From contig JADJSK010000001.1 of NCBI GenBank assembly GCA_016711705.1, forward strand, positions 310,001 to 374,000: DNA of 64,000 nucleotides, written 5' to 3'. A model generated the notes under the pieces. The model saw nothing but the letters and a program-made list of their open reading frames with translations, was not told the DNA's origin and ran no database searches. Positions 7,812-16,151 of this stretch are shown here, piece after piece (the stretch's first letter is position 1; every line of letters starts with the position of its first letter). The position numbers and the translations under genes were made by a program. Source of the stretch: Candidatus Brachybacter algidus. Its GTDB lineage: Bacteria > Bacteroidota > Bacteroidia > Chitinophagales > Saprospiraceae.

Positions 7812-8432
7812 ATGACAGCTGATTCATTTGCAGGAGAAAATCCTCCTACTTTAAAATTCGCCTTATTGAAGTATGCAGGCGGTGGTGATTGGTACAATGA
7901 TGTAAATTCACTGAGAAATCTGGCACAATTCTGCAATCAAAAAATGGGAACTTCCTTTGAATTGGACTATGCAGCGGTCGAGCCTGGTAGTCAGGAATTA
8001 TACGCCTATCCGATCACTTACATGACTGGACATGGTAATGTGATTTTTTCAGATGCAGACGCACAGAATTTGCGTAAATACTTGATTGGTGGTGGATTCC
8101 TTATTATAAATGATGACTATGGAATGGATCCATATATCCGTCCAGAATTGAAGAAAGTTTTTCCTGAGTTATCATTGGTAGAAATACCAGGCAACCATCC
8201 GGTTTATCATGCCATGTTCGACTTCAAAAATGGAATGCCTAAAATTCATGAACATGATAAGAAGCCAGCACAAGGCTTTGGTTTATTTTGGGAAGGTAGA
8301 CTTGTGGCTCTCTATAACTTTGAAACAGATCTTGGTGATGGTTGGGATGACGTGCACAATGATCCTTTTGAGTTAAGGCTAATGGCATTGCAAATGGGCG
8401 CGAATATTGTGAAATATGCGTTTGAGAAATAA
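7812..8432 (+). CDS. DUF4159 domain protein, probably exported
   Basis: The product matches the DUF4159 family of Bacteroidota: LKYAGGGDWYNDVNSLRNLAQF near the start, MTGHGNVIFSDADAQNLRKYL, GGFLIINDDYG, and the C-terminal LGDGWDDVHNDP. These proteins are related to glutamine-amidotransferase-like folds and are usually periplasmic. From the ATG at 7812 it is 206 residues and lacks a proper signal peptide. In-frame codons upstream (from about 7758) read IRKRDKKIFIIFFLCLAG, which would complete a signal sequence but has no ATG/GTG/TTG start. Either a non-standard start is used or the sequence holds an error. Molecular function is unknown. Confidence 0.8.
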   Translation: MTADSFAGENPPTLKFALLKYAGGGDWYNDVNSLRNLAQFCNQKMGTSFELDYAAVEPGSQELYAYPITYMTGHGNVIFSDADAQNLRKYLIGGGFLIINDDYGMDPYIRPELKKVFPELSLVEIPGNHPVYHAMFDFKNGMPKIHEHDKKPAQGFGLFWEGRLVALYNFETDLGDGWDDVHNDPFELRLMALQMGANIVKYAFEK

Positions 8433-8512
8433 TAGTGAATGATAAATGGTGAAAGATAAATTATGGACGCTGCATCATTTATAATTGGTAATTTATAATT
8501 TATAATTTTGTT
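8433..8512. repeat. 7-bp-period degenerate repeat spacer
   Basis: The whole 80-bp spacer lays out in heptamers: TAGTGAA, TGATAAA, TGGTGAA, AGATAAA, then TCATTTA, TAATTGG, TAATTTA, TAATTTA, TAATTTT up to the GTG start of the next gene. Confidence 0.75.
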
Positions 8513-8881
8513 GTGAATATCGAAGAATTCCAATCCTACTGCCTTGCAAAACCAATGACAACTGAGGAATGTCCTTTCGGCCCCGATACCATTGTGTATA
8601 AAGTTGCCGGCAAGATGTTTGCTCTAACAGGTTTGGATGCGGAGGAATTTGGTGCAAATCTAAAATGTGAGCCTGAATATGCACTCGACCTAAGAGAAAG
8701 ATATTCAGCCATTAAGCCCGGATGGCACATGAATAAGACAATGTGGAATACCGTCAATGCAGCAGAATTAAATGATGATCGGCTGTTCAAGAAATTGATC
8801 GATCATTCATATGATGAGGTTGTTAAAAAGCTAACTAAAAAAGTCAAATCTGAAATACAAGAATTGCTGGATAATAAATGA
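8513..8881 (+). CDS. MmcQ/YjbR family protein
   Basis: A 122-residue protein of the MmcQ/YjbR family, which has a double-wing DNA-binding-like fold but no proven function. Diagnostic features are CLAKPMTTEECPFGPDTIVYKVAGKMFAL near the N-terminus, LKCEPEYALDLRERY, the IKPGWHMNKTMWNTV block, and the helical IDHSYDEVVKKL tail. It starts with GTG directly after a heptamer-repeat spacer, with no Shine-Dalgarno sequence. Its stop overlaps the next gene's start by 4 bp (ATGA), so the two are probably translated together. Confidence 0.88.
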   Translation: MNIEEFQSYCLAKPMTTEECPFGPDTIVYKVAGKMFALTGLDAEEFGANLKCEPEYALDLRERYSAIKPGWHMNKTMWNTVNAAELNDDRLFKKLIDHSYDEVVKKLTKKVKSEIQELLDNK

Positions 8882-9936
8882 GCTTTAACCCAAAAATACT
8901 CATCGTAGGGCAAGGTATAGCAGGTTCGGTACTGCACTACAGTTTTTTTCAAAGAGGAATTAATGCAGAATTAATCAGCACCCTATTACCGGGAAATGCC
9001 TCTTCGGCAGCTGCAGGAATTATCAATCCGATTACAGGACCAAAGTATCAAAAAAGTTGGAAATTTGATGAATTAATGGAAGTCTTTATTCCATTTTATA
9101 CCGATCTGGAAAGGACAATTAGCCTTGATTTTTTTCATAAGATGCGCATGTATCGTTACCTCCCGGGATTAAACCAGATCAATAAATGGATCAAGCGATG
9201 GGACGATGTGGTGGATTCTAAATTTTATGGGGAATTTGTGAAGACCCTTGAAGGTTATCCGGAATATGAAGGAGAAGGCACTTGGGGAGAGACATATAAT
9301 GCATTTCGAGTTGATTTTAATTTATTGATAAATGCTTACGCTGCATTTCTGCAAAAGGAAGGCCTGTTTAGAAATAATATTTTTGATTTTAATCAACTAA
9401 AATTGGACGAATATCAAGCCACATATTTCGGTGTGCGTTACGACCACATCATCTTCTGCGAAGGATATAGACTCATGGAAAATCCGTATTTCAATTATTT
9501 GCCTTTAATTCCTGCTAAAGGAGAAGCTTTATTGATCCACCGGAAAATTGATAATGAAGTCATGACGAAGCGTAATGAACTTATGACTCAATGGGATGAA
9601 TCAAACATATGGTATGGAGCAACCTTACAAAATTCTTTTGATTCTATTGGACCTGATCATAATTCAGCAAACTTATTAATTGGAAAGTATAACAACGATT
9701 TCAATCTGACGCCGGTCATTTCCGGTCACTTATCTGGGCTTCGACCAACTGTCTCAGATCGTAAACCACTGATAGGCTTACATTCTGAATATAAATCACT
9801 GTGCGTATTCAATGGAATGGGAACAAAAGGTGCGTCACTAGCTCCTTTGATGGCTACTTTTTTAGTTCAAAAGATACTAGAAAACATAGATATTCCCGCC
9901 GAAGTTGATATTCAAAGATTTCGTAAGGAAAATTAG
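8878..9936 (+). CDS. FAD-dependent oxidoreductase (DAO family)
   Basis: A 352-residue flavoprotein with an N-terminal Rossmann motif ILIVGQGIAGSVLHYSF (G11, G13, G16) and the DAO-type block SSAAAGIINPITG. The C-terminus has the substrate/FAD part SGLRPTVSDRKPLIG and NGMGTKGASLAPLMA, as in DadA/ThiO/MnmC-like oxidases. The substrate is unknown; glycine or D-amino-acid oxidation are only possibilities. The ATG overlaps the upstream YjbR gene by 4 bp. The stop overlaps the convergent downstream gene by 4 bp, and TTAG serves both stops. Confidence 0.85.
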   Translation: MSFNPKILIVGQGIAGSVLHYSFFQRGINAELISTLLPGNASSAAAGIINPITGPKYQKSWKFDELMEVFIPFYTDLERTISLDFFHKMRMYRYLPGLNQINKWIKRWDDVVDSKFYGEFVKTLEGYPEYEGEGTWGETYNAFRVDFNLLINAYAAFLQKEGLFRNNIFDFNQLKLDEYQATYFGVRYDHIIFCEGYRLMENPYFNYLPLIPAKGEALLIHRKIDNEVMTKRNELMTQWDESNIWYGATLQNSFDSIGPDHNSANLLIGKYNNDFNLTPVISGHLSGLRPTVSDRKPLIGLHSEYKSLCVFNGMGTKGASLAPLMATFLVQKILENIDIPAEVDIQRFRKEN

Positions 9937-10631
9937 AAAACCCTAACTAGTTCTGAATAACCTACCATTTTACCTTTCCGATATGTCTCAGTCTTCAAGT
10001 CCCAAATCTCATTTGCGCTGACATAGGAAATTACTTGATATTCGAATGTGATCGGTATGATGGTTACCATTTTAATGGCAACATCTGAAGGAATTTTGAA
10101 TGCTTCATATGAACCTGCGGCTACAGTTATTTTTTCTTTAGACTCTACCTTTCTATTTGTAATATTTAAGTCCATGGATACATCAAGACTCGAGGCAGAT
10201 CCTCTTCCTTTAATTGAAGAATTTGGCAAAGATTGTCCAACAGAGATGTTTTTTGGTCTTTCTAATCCCTTTCCTGTGAAAGTCATGTCGTAATCTTCCA
10301 TTGATTTTAACTGCTCCGGATTGATCAATGACTGACCATCTACTATGAATTTATCTCCATCGCAATGTATCGTGTAAGCATTTTTACTTTCAGGTTTTCC
10401 TTTGGAGTTAAATGCCTCCATTTCAACTGAAATTATCGTGCTATTACCGTCTTTCTTGATATCCTTAAAAGTGAACACATTCTTTCCCTGAAGTTTGCCT
10501 TTGGCATTATAAGATGCCATTTCATATCCGCTCCCTATTTTTAATTCAGTTCCAAAGCAAGTCTGAGCATTTAAAGTTGAGAATGATAGTAAAATAGTGA
10601 CATAAAGAAATATCATACCTAATCGAATCAT
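9933..10631 (-). CDS. Exported TapB-like (DUF3108-type) protein
   Basis: A 232-residue secreted protein with a signal peptide (GMIFLYVTILLSFSTLNAQ) and a beta-rich body. KGKLQGKNVFTFKDIKKDG, IHCDGDKFIVDG, DYDMTFTGKG and the C-terminal AAGSYEAFKIPSDV...VSANEIWDLKTETYRKGKMVGYSELVRV match the TapB/DUF3108-like periplasmic proteins of Bacteroidota. The role is uncharacterised; envelope lipid or protein binding is a guess. It is convergent with the FAD oxidoreductase gene and overlaps it by 4 bp, leaving no room for a separate terminator. Confidence 0.75.
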   Translation of the reverse strand: MIRLGMIFLYVTILLSFSTLNAQTCFGTELKIGSGYEMASYNAKGKLQGKNVFTFKDIKKDGNSTIISVEMEAFNSKGKPESKNAYTIHCDGDKFIVDGQSLINPEQLKSMEDYDMTFTGKGLERPKNISVGQSLPNSSIKGRGSASSLDVSMDLNITNRKVESKEKITVAAGSYEAFKIPSDVAIKMVTIIPITFEYQVISYVSANEIWDLKTETYRKGKMVGYSELVRVF

Positions 10632-10676
10632 ATTATTGATTGTTTTAAAATTAGAAAATGAGGGATCAAAATAAAT

Positions 10677-11960
10677 CTATTCTAAGATAGTGCTGGTGAC
10701 AAGCACTTTATCGATCTTACTTTTATCGAGATCGAGGATTTCGAAGGAATAATTTCCGTCAGTGAATTTATCTCCGATCTTAGGCATTTTGCCAAGTTTA
10801 TCTATCACATAACCAGCAATAGTGGTATAATCGAGATCCTCTTGAAAAAATTCATCTACAAAGATCTGTTCACGCAATTCATCTATCTGGTAAGAGCCAT
10901 CAATGAGGTATGATCCATCCTCACGTTTAAAGATCATGATTTCTTCTTCCTCTTCAAGATCTGGAAGATTACCAAAAATATTTTCTGTCAGGTCATGAAG
11001 AGTTATTACTCCTTCTACAGATCCATGTTCATTAATAACAATGGCAAAGTATCTTTTCTCTTTTCTGAATTCTTCAAGTATCTTAAGTGAGGTGAGTGTT
11101 TCCGGTATTAATACAGCAGGTTTTAGTATTTGTTGAATATCAAATCCCGGCTTATTTCTACCTATTAGATAGTCCTTAAGATTTACGATTCCAAGTATAT
11201 TGTCAAGGGCATCGTCACAAACAGGGAATTTCGTAAGACCACTTTCTATGATGTCAGAATGAATTTCCTCATGACTTTCATTGATATCTAGCCAGACTAC
11301 CTCATTCCGTGGAGTCATAACGCTGTATGCTTTTCTGTCTGCAAACCTGAAGATATTATGAATAAGTTCACTTTCTTTATTGTCGATTGAACCATCTTCA
11401 TTGGCCATTTTGACCATCATTTTTAATTCATCTTCAGAGACAATGTCATTATCATTTTCTTTGAGAAAGAAAATTTTGCTAACCAACTTTGTTGAGATAC
11501 TAAGAAACCAAACAATAGGGTAGGTCGCCTTAGTAAAGTACTTAACAAAAGGAGCCATTGCGAGCGATATCTGCTCAGAATATAATAGTCCTATTTTCTT
11601 TGGTATGAGTTCACCTATGACAATACTGAAATAAGTAATAACTGAAATGATGATTGTCAAAGCCAAAGGATGGGCATAAGGTGCCAATGTGGTATATTTT
11701 AGGAAATATGCTTCTAGAGAGGCAGAAAATGCCTGACCTCCATATACACCAGCCAAAATGCCTATTAGTGTGATACCTACCTGAACTGCTGATAGAAAAT
11801 TATCCGGATGTTCTGTGAGTTGTAATGCTATGATCGCATTTTTGTTTCCTTTGCTGGCCCTTTCAACAAGACGGGCTTTTTTAGACGAGATTAATGCTAT
11901 TTCGCACATGGCAAACACACCATTCAAAAGCATTAATCCCAAGATTATCGCTACTTCCAT
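10677..11960 (-). CDS. CNNM/CorC-HlyC family membrane protein (HlyC-type 'hemolysin' family)
   Basis: A 427-residue integral membrane protein. It has an N-terminal CNNM transmembrane domain (about residues 1-190, MCEIALISSKKARLVERASKGNKNA, then four hydrophobic helices with GELIPKKIGLLYSE). A CBS pair follows (about 200-330, SVMTPRNEVVWLDI, KFPVCDD, GIVNLKDYL, VEGVITLHDLTENIFG). The C-terminal CorC_HlyC domain starts near 345 (REDGSYLIDGSYQIDEL). The family takes part in magnesium or other divalent-cation efflux; the old hemolysin label is misleading. It stands alone, with 331 bp to the divergent cytochrome gene. Confidence 0.93.
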   Translation of the reverse strand: MEVAIILGLMLLNGVFAMCEIALISSKKARLVERASKGNKNAIIALQLTEHPDNFLSAVQVGITLIGILAGVYGGQAFSASLEAYFLKYTTLAPYAHPLALTIIISVITYFSIVIGELIPKKIGLLYSEQISLAMAPFVKYFTKATYPIVWFLSISTKLVSKIFFLKENDNDIVSEDELKMMVKMANEDGSIDNKESELIHNIFRFADRKAYSVMTPRNEVVWLDINESHEEIHSDIIESGLTKFPVCDDALDNILGIVNLKDYLIGRNKPGFDIQQILKPAVLIPETLTSLKILEEFRKEKRYFAIVINEHGSVEGVITLHDLTENIFGNLPDLEEEEEIMIFKREDGSYLIDGSYQIDELREQIFVDEFFQEDLDYTTIAGYVIDKLGKMPKIGDKFTDGNYSFEILDLDKSKIDKVLVTSTILE

Positions 11961-12267
11961 TGAGTTATATTATCAAAGTATCTTTCCCTGTTTAATTCTA
12001 CGCCACCTATACCTTGTAGTGCAAATGTAAACAATTTAAGTTACTTATATTTATTATATATCATCCAATTTATTTAACTTTATCAACGAGGTTCAATAAT
12101 AAATAGTAAATATGAGTGAACTTAACAGGATAATTTTAGTATTATTGGTTAAATAAAGAGCTTTTAAATTCGAATAGAGTTAATAAATTAAAAAAAATTA
12201 CTCATTTAAGCTAAACCATTATTATATCTTTATGATTTGGGTCACAAAATTTTAATTAACATTTCTA
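11961..12267. other. AT-rich intergenic region between divergent genes
   Basis: This is the shared upstream region of the CNNM gene (minus) and the cytochrome gene (plus). It is very AT-rich. I see no ORF with coding character and no repeat; a promoter box for the rightward gene follows at 12268. Confidence 0.6.
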
Positions 12268-12275
12268 TAACTTTG
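12268..12275 (+). promoter_or_regulatory. -7 promoter box for the cytochrome c lipoprotein gene
   Basis: TAACTTTG followed by C matches TAnnTTTG and lies 16 bases upstream of the ATG at 12292, so the leader would be about 10 bases. A TTTG at 12236-12239 is farther upstream than the normal -33 spacing. Confidence 0.6.
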
Positions 12276-12291
12276 CAAAAAACATATTAAT

Positions 12292-12801
12292 ATGAGAAAG
12301 AATTTATTTTTATTGACATTATTTGCTATTCTAGCCTTTTATACAACTTCATGTGGCGGAAAAGCTGACAAACCTCAGGATGCTGAAGATGAGGCAACAG
12401 AAGAAACCACAACAGCTGATGAAGATGAAGGACTTGAGGAGGTTGAAGCATATGATGCAACTAAAGGAGAAGGAAAATTTGATGAATCAAATGTTAAAGT
12501 AGGCGCTCTAGACAAAGCTATGGCTGCAAAAGGAGAAGCTATTGCAGCAAGTAAATGTATATCTTGTCACAAAGTTACTACAGAGCGTCTTGTTGGACCA
12601 GGTTGGAAAGGTGTTACTGAAAGAAGAAAACCATATTGGATTATGAATTTTATTACAAATCCTGACCCGATGATTGACAAAGATCCGGAAGTTAAAGCCC
12701 AAATGGAACAATGTCTAGTAAGAATGCCAAATCAAAGTCTTGCTGAAACTGAAGCTAGAGAAATTTTGGAATACATGCGTAAAAATGATGGCGTAAAATA
12801 A
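12292..12801 (+). CDS. Monoheme cytochrome c lipoprotein with acidic linker
   Basis: An electron carrier anchored in the membrane. It starts with a lipoprotein signal peptide ending YTTSC-GGK (Cys near residue 21). A highly acidic Glu/Asp/Thr linker follows (about residues 25-60). The class-I cytochrome c domain has heme-binding CISCH (about 97-101) and a likely axial Met in VRMPNQS near 145. Its 169 residues are typical. The acidic tether would let the heme reach partner complexes electrostatically. It could shuttle electrons for the ACIII/oxidase operon 7 kb away, but this is inferred from family only. It has its own promoter and a strong downstream terminator, so it is monocistronic. Confidence 0.88.
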   Translation: MRKNLFLLTLFAILAFYTTSCGGKADKPQDAEDEATEETTTADEDEGLEEVEAYDATKGEGKFDESNVKVGALDKAMAAKGEAIAASKCISCHKVTTERLVGPGWKGVTERRKPYWIMNFITNPDPMIDKDPEVKAQMEQCLVRMPNQSLAETEAREILEYMRKNDGVK

Positions 12802-12909
12802 TTTTAGAACTTTCGGGAGATAAACTCAAAGTTTAAAATTATTATTAATAGAGTTTGAGAAATGGATCTGGACTTTTGCTTGTCTGATTATTCCGTTCAA
12901 ACAAAAATT

Positions 12910-12946
12910 AAAAAGGATAAGTTTGTAATCAAATTTATCCTTTTTT
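12910..12946 (+). terminator. Rho-independent terminator after the cytochrome gene
   Basis: AAAAAGGATAAGTTTG (12910-12925) pairs with CAAATTTATCCTTTTT (12930-12945) with one mismatch around a 4-base loop, followed by a T run. It lies about 110 bp after the stop codon. The A/T tracts on both sides mean it could act in either direction. Confidence 0.75.
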
Positions 12947-13212
12947 ATTTTCTTTGTGTCTGATCCATACTGATAAGAGTTTTATTTCATGAGCAGCCCT
13001 TTGCCTATAATATCTAGCTAAAAATATTTAGGTTAAATAAAAGATTTATAGCTGGAATTAAACTTCTAAAAGCGATAAACAGAATCCCCTCATTAACAAC
13101 TTTCTGAAAAATTCAAGATGTTAGGTTGAGTCTCGCTAACCATCTAACAATATTTAGCAATCAAGGTCAAGATGAATTTTAAAATCATTTGCTTTGACAT
13201 TGAAAATATCAA
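12947..13212. other. Intergenic stretch without recognisable features
   Basis: AT-rich sequence between the terminator and the convergent heme-copper-like gene. I find no coding region, repeat or strong hairpin. Confidence 0.5.
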
Positions 13213-14436
13213 TTATACAGACTGTCTCTTCATAACTTGACTTATAAATACCATCAGCATGCTCGAGAACATTATAATAGCTGCTAATAGCAATAGCTCA
13301 TTATCGTATGGAATGATCACATAGCCAAATGATAAGATGCCCTGGAATGCCAATAAAATTTCATTTAAAAATACTCCGAATACAAAAGTAAGTATACTAA
13401 CTTTTAATAGTTTGGAATACCGGAGGTATCCCTCAGTGATTAAAAAACCTAAGATAAAAAGAGTAAAGATGCCTAATAAAACTAGGTGTAAGTAGGCAAT
13501 GACTATTGGACGGAAACCGAAAGCCAATTTACTAATTGCCGGCACAGTGGAAAAAGTTTGCAACAATATCTTTAATGAAAAGGCCATGCCGGATATTCCA
13601 AAAAGGATTTTCGTAGTCAGGTTTAGTTTTAAATTCGAAATTATTTTTTTTGAAATAATCCCCGATACCAATCTGTAACTACCTAATAATTGTAAGGTTG
13701 TTCCGATAATTACTAGCAAAAATATCCAAATTGGTAGATCTAGCCATAATACCGAAAGTCCATATGTTGGTACGCAACTAATTGCGAGAGTCCGGAAAAT
13801 TATTTTTTCATGCTTAATGTATATTTTGGCTATTTCAAGATGATGAATGATTAGTCCAACCACTGCAAATAGGAACCAGCCGTTGTATTGAAAATGTAGA
13901 TACCAATAAACAGACGCCAAATACAAATGCTGATCATAGTTTTTTGAAGCCATCATATAACTTAGATAGCATATTCCGACTGCTGATATAATATTAAATA
14001 CAATTGCTGCTAAAAACCATTTTCTACTAACTGTATTTTCGAGACTCCTGGTTGTTTTATAATATAGTCCACCAAATGTAAATGACAGGAGTATAGATAA
14101 TGTTGAAAAGAAAATTGAAAAAAGTCCGTAACCCTGAAGTGCAAATGATATAAGCATACCGTAAGCGCATATAAGAGAACCAATAAAAATAATTCTGAAT
14201 TGCTTGGTATCTTTTTCAGAAATAGTATCCCCTAAATTATTGGCTATGAGTATCATCAAGATAAAAGATATCCAGCCAAAAAGAGCAAAATGCGAATGAG
14301 AATGTAACAAATTTTTCTGTACGAAAAAAGGAAATTCAAATGCAATTTTGAAGCGCATCAGTGAACCTAAAACAGCAACGATCATTAAATTGAAAATGCA
14401 TATTCTTACCCAGGTTTTAATTTCGGATTTAAACAT
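13213..14436 (-). CDS. Multi-spanning membrane protein resembling heme-copper oxidase subunit I
   Basis: About 12 hydrophobic helices in 407 residues. His-containing segments are placed as in the heme-copper superfamily: LLHSHSHFALFGWISF in helix 2, YLHFQYNGWFLF and GLIIHHLEI mid-protein, and AYLHLVLLGIF later. It is not a canonical oxidase; the CuB HPEVY signature is absent. Similar proteins occur beside CRP/FNR regulators and respiratory or nitrogen-oxide genes in Bacteroidota, to my recollection. It starts 3 bp after the CRP-like gene on the same strand, so the two form an operon. It may be a heme-binding sensor or an oxidase-like enzyme. The family assignment is moderate and the function is unproven. 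Confidence 0.55.
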   Translation of the reverse strand: MFKSEIKTWVRICIFNLMIVAVLGSLMRFKIAFEFPFFVQKNLLHSHSHFALFGWISFILMILIANNLGDTISEKDTKQFRIIFIGSLICAYGMLISFALQGYGLFSIFFSTLSILLSFTFGGLYYKTTRSLENTVSRKWFLAAIVFNIISAVGICYLSYMMASKNYDQHLYLASVYWYLHFQYNGWFLFAVVGLIIHHLEIAKIYIKHEKIIFRTLAISCVPTYGLSVLWLDLPIWIFLLVIIGTTLQLLGSYRLVSGIISKKIISNLKLNLTTKILFGISGMAFSLKILLQTFSTVPAISKLAFGFRPIVIAYLHLVLLGIFTLFILGFLITEGYLRYSKLLKVSILTFVFGVFLNEILLAFQGILSFGYVIIPYDNELLLLAAIIMFSSMLMVFISQVMKRQSV

Positions 14437-14439
14437 ATA

Positions 14440-15030
14440 TCAAATTTGTATTTTACGGTTTACGATTTTTAATTTATTGTCACCACTCAATTTAATGATA
14501 GTTCTAATAACTGTTTCTACACGGAGTCCGGTAATGTTGGCAATTTGCTGACGAGTGTAGGGCACAATCATAGGAGAAATGTTCCCTTGATCATTTTTTA
14601 AATTGTAAAATAAGCGCAATAGTTTCTCCTCTGCATTATTAGAAATCAAAATTTTTGAAGAATTTGATTTGGCTATTATTCGATTGGAAAGGGAGAAAAG
14701 AAGGCGCTTCATTATCTCCGGATAAATATCCAATATTTTCAAAAAATTGTCACGCGATATTTTATACAATTCTACATTTGTATAGGCTACAGCATAGCTT
14801 GGATATGGTTTGTTTGCTATTAAAGGTGGTTCCCCAAAAGTTTCTCCGGAACTGAATAACCCCAATAGAATTTCATTTCCCTTGTCATTATATTGTATCA
14901 CTTTAACACTCCCTTTTATGACCTGAAAAAAGTAGTTCGGTTTACTTCCTTCATAGAAAATATAGCTTCCTTTTTCATATTCATTGATTGAACCTCCATA
15001 TGCAGCTATGATCTTGTTACTCACTAACAT
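14440..15030 (-). CDS. CRP/FNR family transcriptional regulator
   Basis: A 196-residue regulator with an N-terminal cyclic-nucleotide-binding-type beta roll (about residues 15-120; IFYEGSKPNYFFQVIKGSVKVIQY, FSSGETFGEPPLI). The C-terminal winged helix-turn-helix (about 140-196) has YTRQQIANITGLRVETVIRTIIKL. The protein has no cysteine, so it is not an Fe-S FNR. The canonical cAMP-binding Arg-Ser is replaced in the SYAVAYT region, which suggests another or no ligand; DNR-type heme/NO sensing is one possibility. It sits directly upstream of the heme-copper-like membrane protein gene in the same operon and probably responds to a respiratory cue. Confidence 0.85.
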   Translation of the reverse strand: MLVSNKIIAAYGGSINEYEKGSYIFYEGSKPNYFFQVIKGSVKVIQYNDKGNEILLGLFSSGETFGEPPLIANKPYPSYAVAYTNVELYKISRDNFLKILDIYPEIMKRLLFSLSNRIIAKSNSSKILISNNAEEKLLRLFYNLKNDQGNISPMIVPYTRQQIANITGLRVETVIRTIIKLSGDNKLKIVNRKIQI

Positions 15031-15244
15031 ATCTTAGAATACCTTTTTTACAAGTATAAAACATTTCCCTACATTTCAATAATTTTAACAAAAGTTTATT
15101 CAAAAATTATAATATTTTCAAAATGATAAATATTTTAATCCATCATTCATCTTTTTCCAAGCTTCGAATATCCTTTTAAGGTAAACGAATTAATAAAAAT
15201 GTTAGATTAATTTAAAGTCTATGAGTATAATTCATTTTTGATAT

Positions 15245-15252
15245 TAAATTTG
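15245..15252 (+). promoter_or_regulatory. -7 promoter box for the lipoprotein methyltransferase gene
   Basis: TAAATTTG matches TAnnTTTG, 27 bases upstream of the ATG at 15280. No convincing -33 element is visible. Confidence 0.5.
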
Positions 15253-15279
15253 TGTCAGCTTTCATCTTAAATATAAAGG

Positions 15280-15969
15280 ATGCCTCGTAATATTTTTGTC
15301 ATCGTGGGTTTATGTGTTTGGTTTGGATTATTTTCGGCCTGCAAACAAGAAGTAAAGGAAATTCCTCAGGACATAACACGACCTGATACGGATACAAATA
15401 TCAACCCTAAGGAATTTGATCAGTCAGACAATGAACCAGACAGGGTGATTTGGCAAAAACCTGAGATGGTTATGGAGCTCCTTGGTGACATGAAAGACAA
15501 GGTGGTCGCAGATATTGGTGCCGGAACAGGCTTTTTCACATTTAGATTATTGCAACAGGCAAAGAAAGTCATCGCTGTTGATATTGACAAAGGACCGCTT
15601 GAAAGAATGCGCATGTTGTCCCAAAAGCTGGATACTTCCATTTCCAATAAGTTGGAAATTAAACTTGCAAAACCTTCAGATCCTGAACTCCAGCCTCAAA
15701 GCGTCGATATCGTTTTTCTATCCAACACTTATATGTATATTCAGGACAGAACGACCTATCTGCGCAATTTAAAAAAGTACCTCAGGCCTAAAGCCAGGAT
15801 ATTGATTATTGATTATAAAAGGAAAGTTATTCCATTTGGTCCTCCATATGAAGAAAGGGTAGGGCTCAACCGAGCAGAAAGAGAGCTTAAAGAAGCAGGC
15901 TATACAATAGAACGATCGGATGACGTGTCATTGGATTATCAGTATATTTTATTGGCTAAATATAAATGA
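15280..15969 (+). CDS. Lipoprotein-anchored class I SAM-dependent methyltransferase
   Basis: The protein starts with a lipoprotein signal (VIVGLCVWFGLFSAC; lipid-modified Cys about residue 21). A polar linker leads into a Rossmann methyltransferase domain: VVADIGAGTGFFTFRLL (motif I, about residues 75-91), VIAVDIDKGPLERM (motif II), VDIVFLSNTYMYI (motif IV), and ILIIDYKRKVIPFGPP. Its 229 residues fit the family. The predicted location outside the cytoplasm is odd for a SAM-using enzyme, although such proteins occur in Bacteroidota. The substrate is unknown. It is a single gene with its own -7 box. Confidence 0.8.
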   Translation: MPRNIFVIVGLCVWFGLFSACKQEVKEIPQDITRPDTDTNINPKEFDQSDNEPDRVIWQKPEMVMELLGDMKDKVVADIGAGTGFFTFRLLQQAKKVIAVDIDKGPLERMRMLSQKLDTSISNKLEIKLAKPSDPELQPQSVDIVFLSNTYMYIQDRTTYLRNLKKYLRPKARILIIDYKRKVIPFGPPYEERVGLNRAERELKEAGYTIERSDDVSLDYQYILLAKYK

Positions 15970-16115
15970 TGGTATATATTTTCTTTAAGTGGGATTTCGG
16001 CTAACTTTGAGATTCTTGTTTAAACTGAAATTATGTAACTTCTAAAATGTTTTAGGTATTAGAACAAGGATAAATTTTTTTTATATATATGTGCTGTAAT
16101 TTAAAAATAAAAAAT

Positions 16116-16123
16116 TACCTTTG
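16116..16123 (+). promoter_or_regulatory. -7 promoter box for yceD-rpmF
   Basis: TACCTTTG followed by C matches TAnnTTTG and lies 28 bases upstream of the yceD ATG at 16152. Confidence 0.6.
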
Positions 16124-16151
16124 CAGTCCATTTGTAAAAGTATGAATAGGA

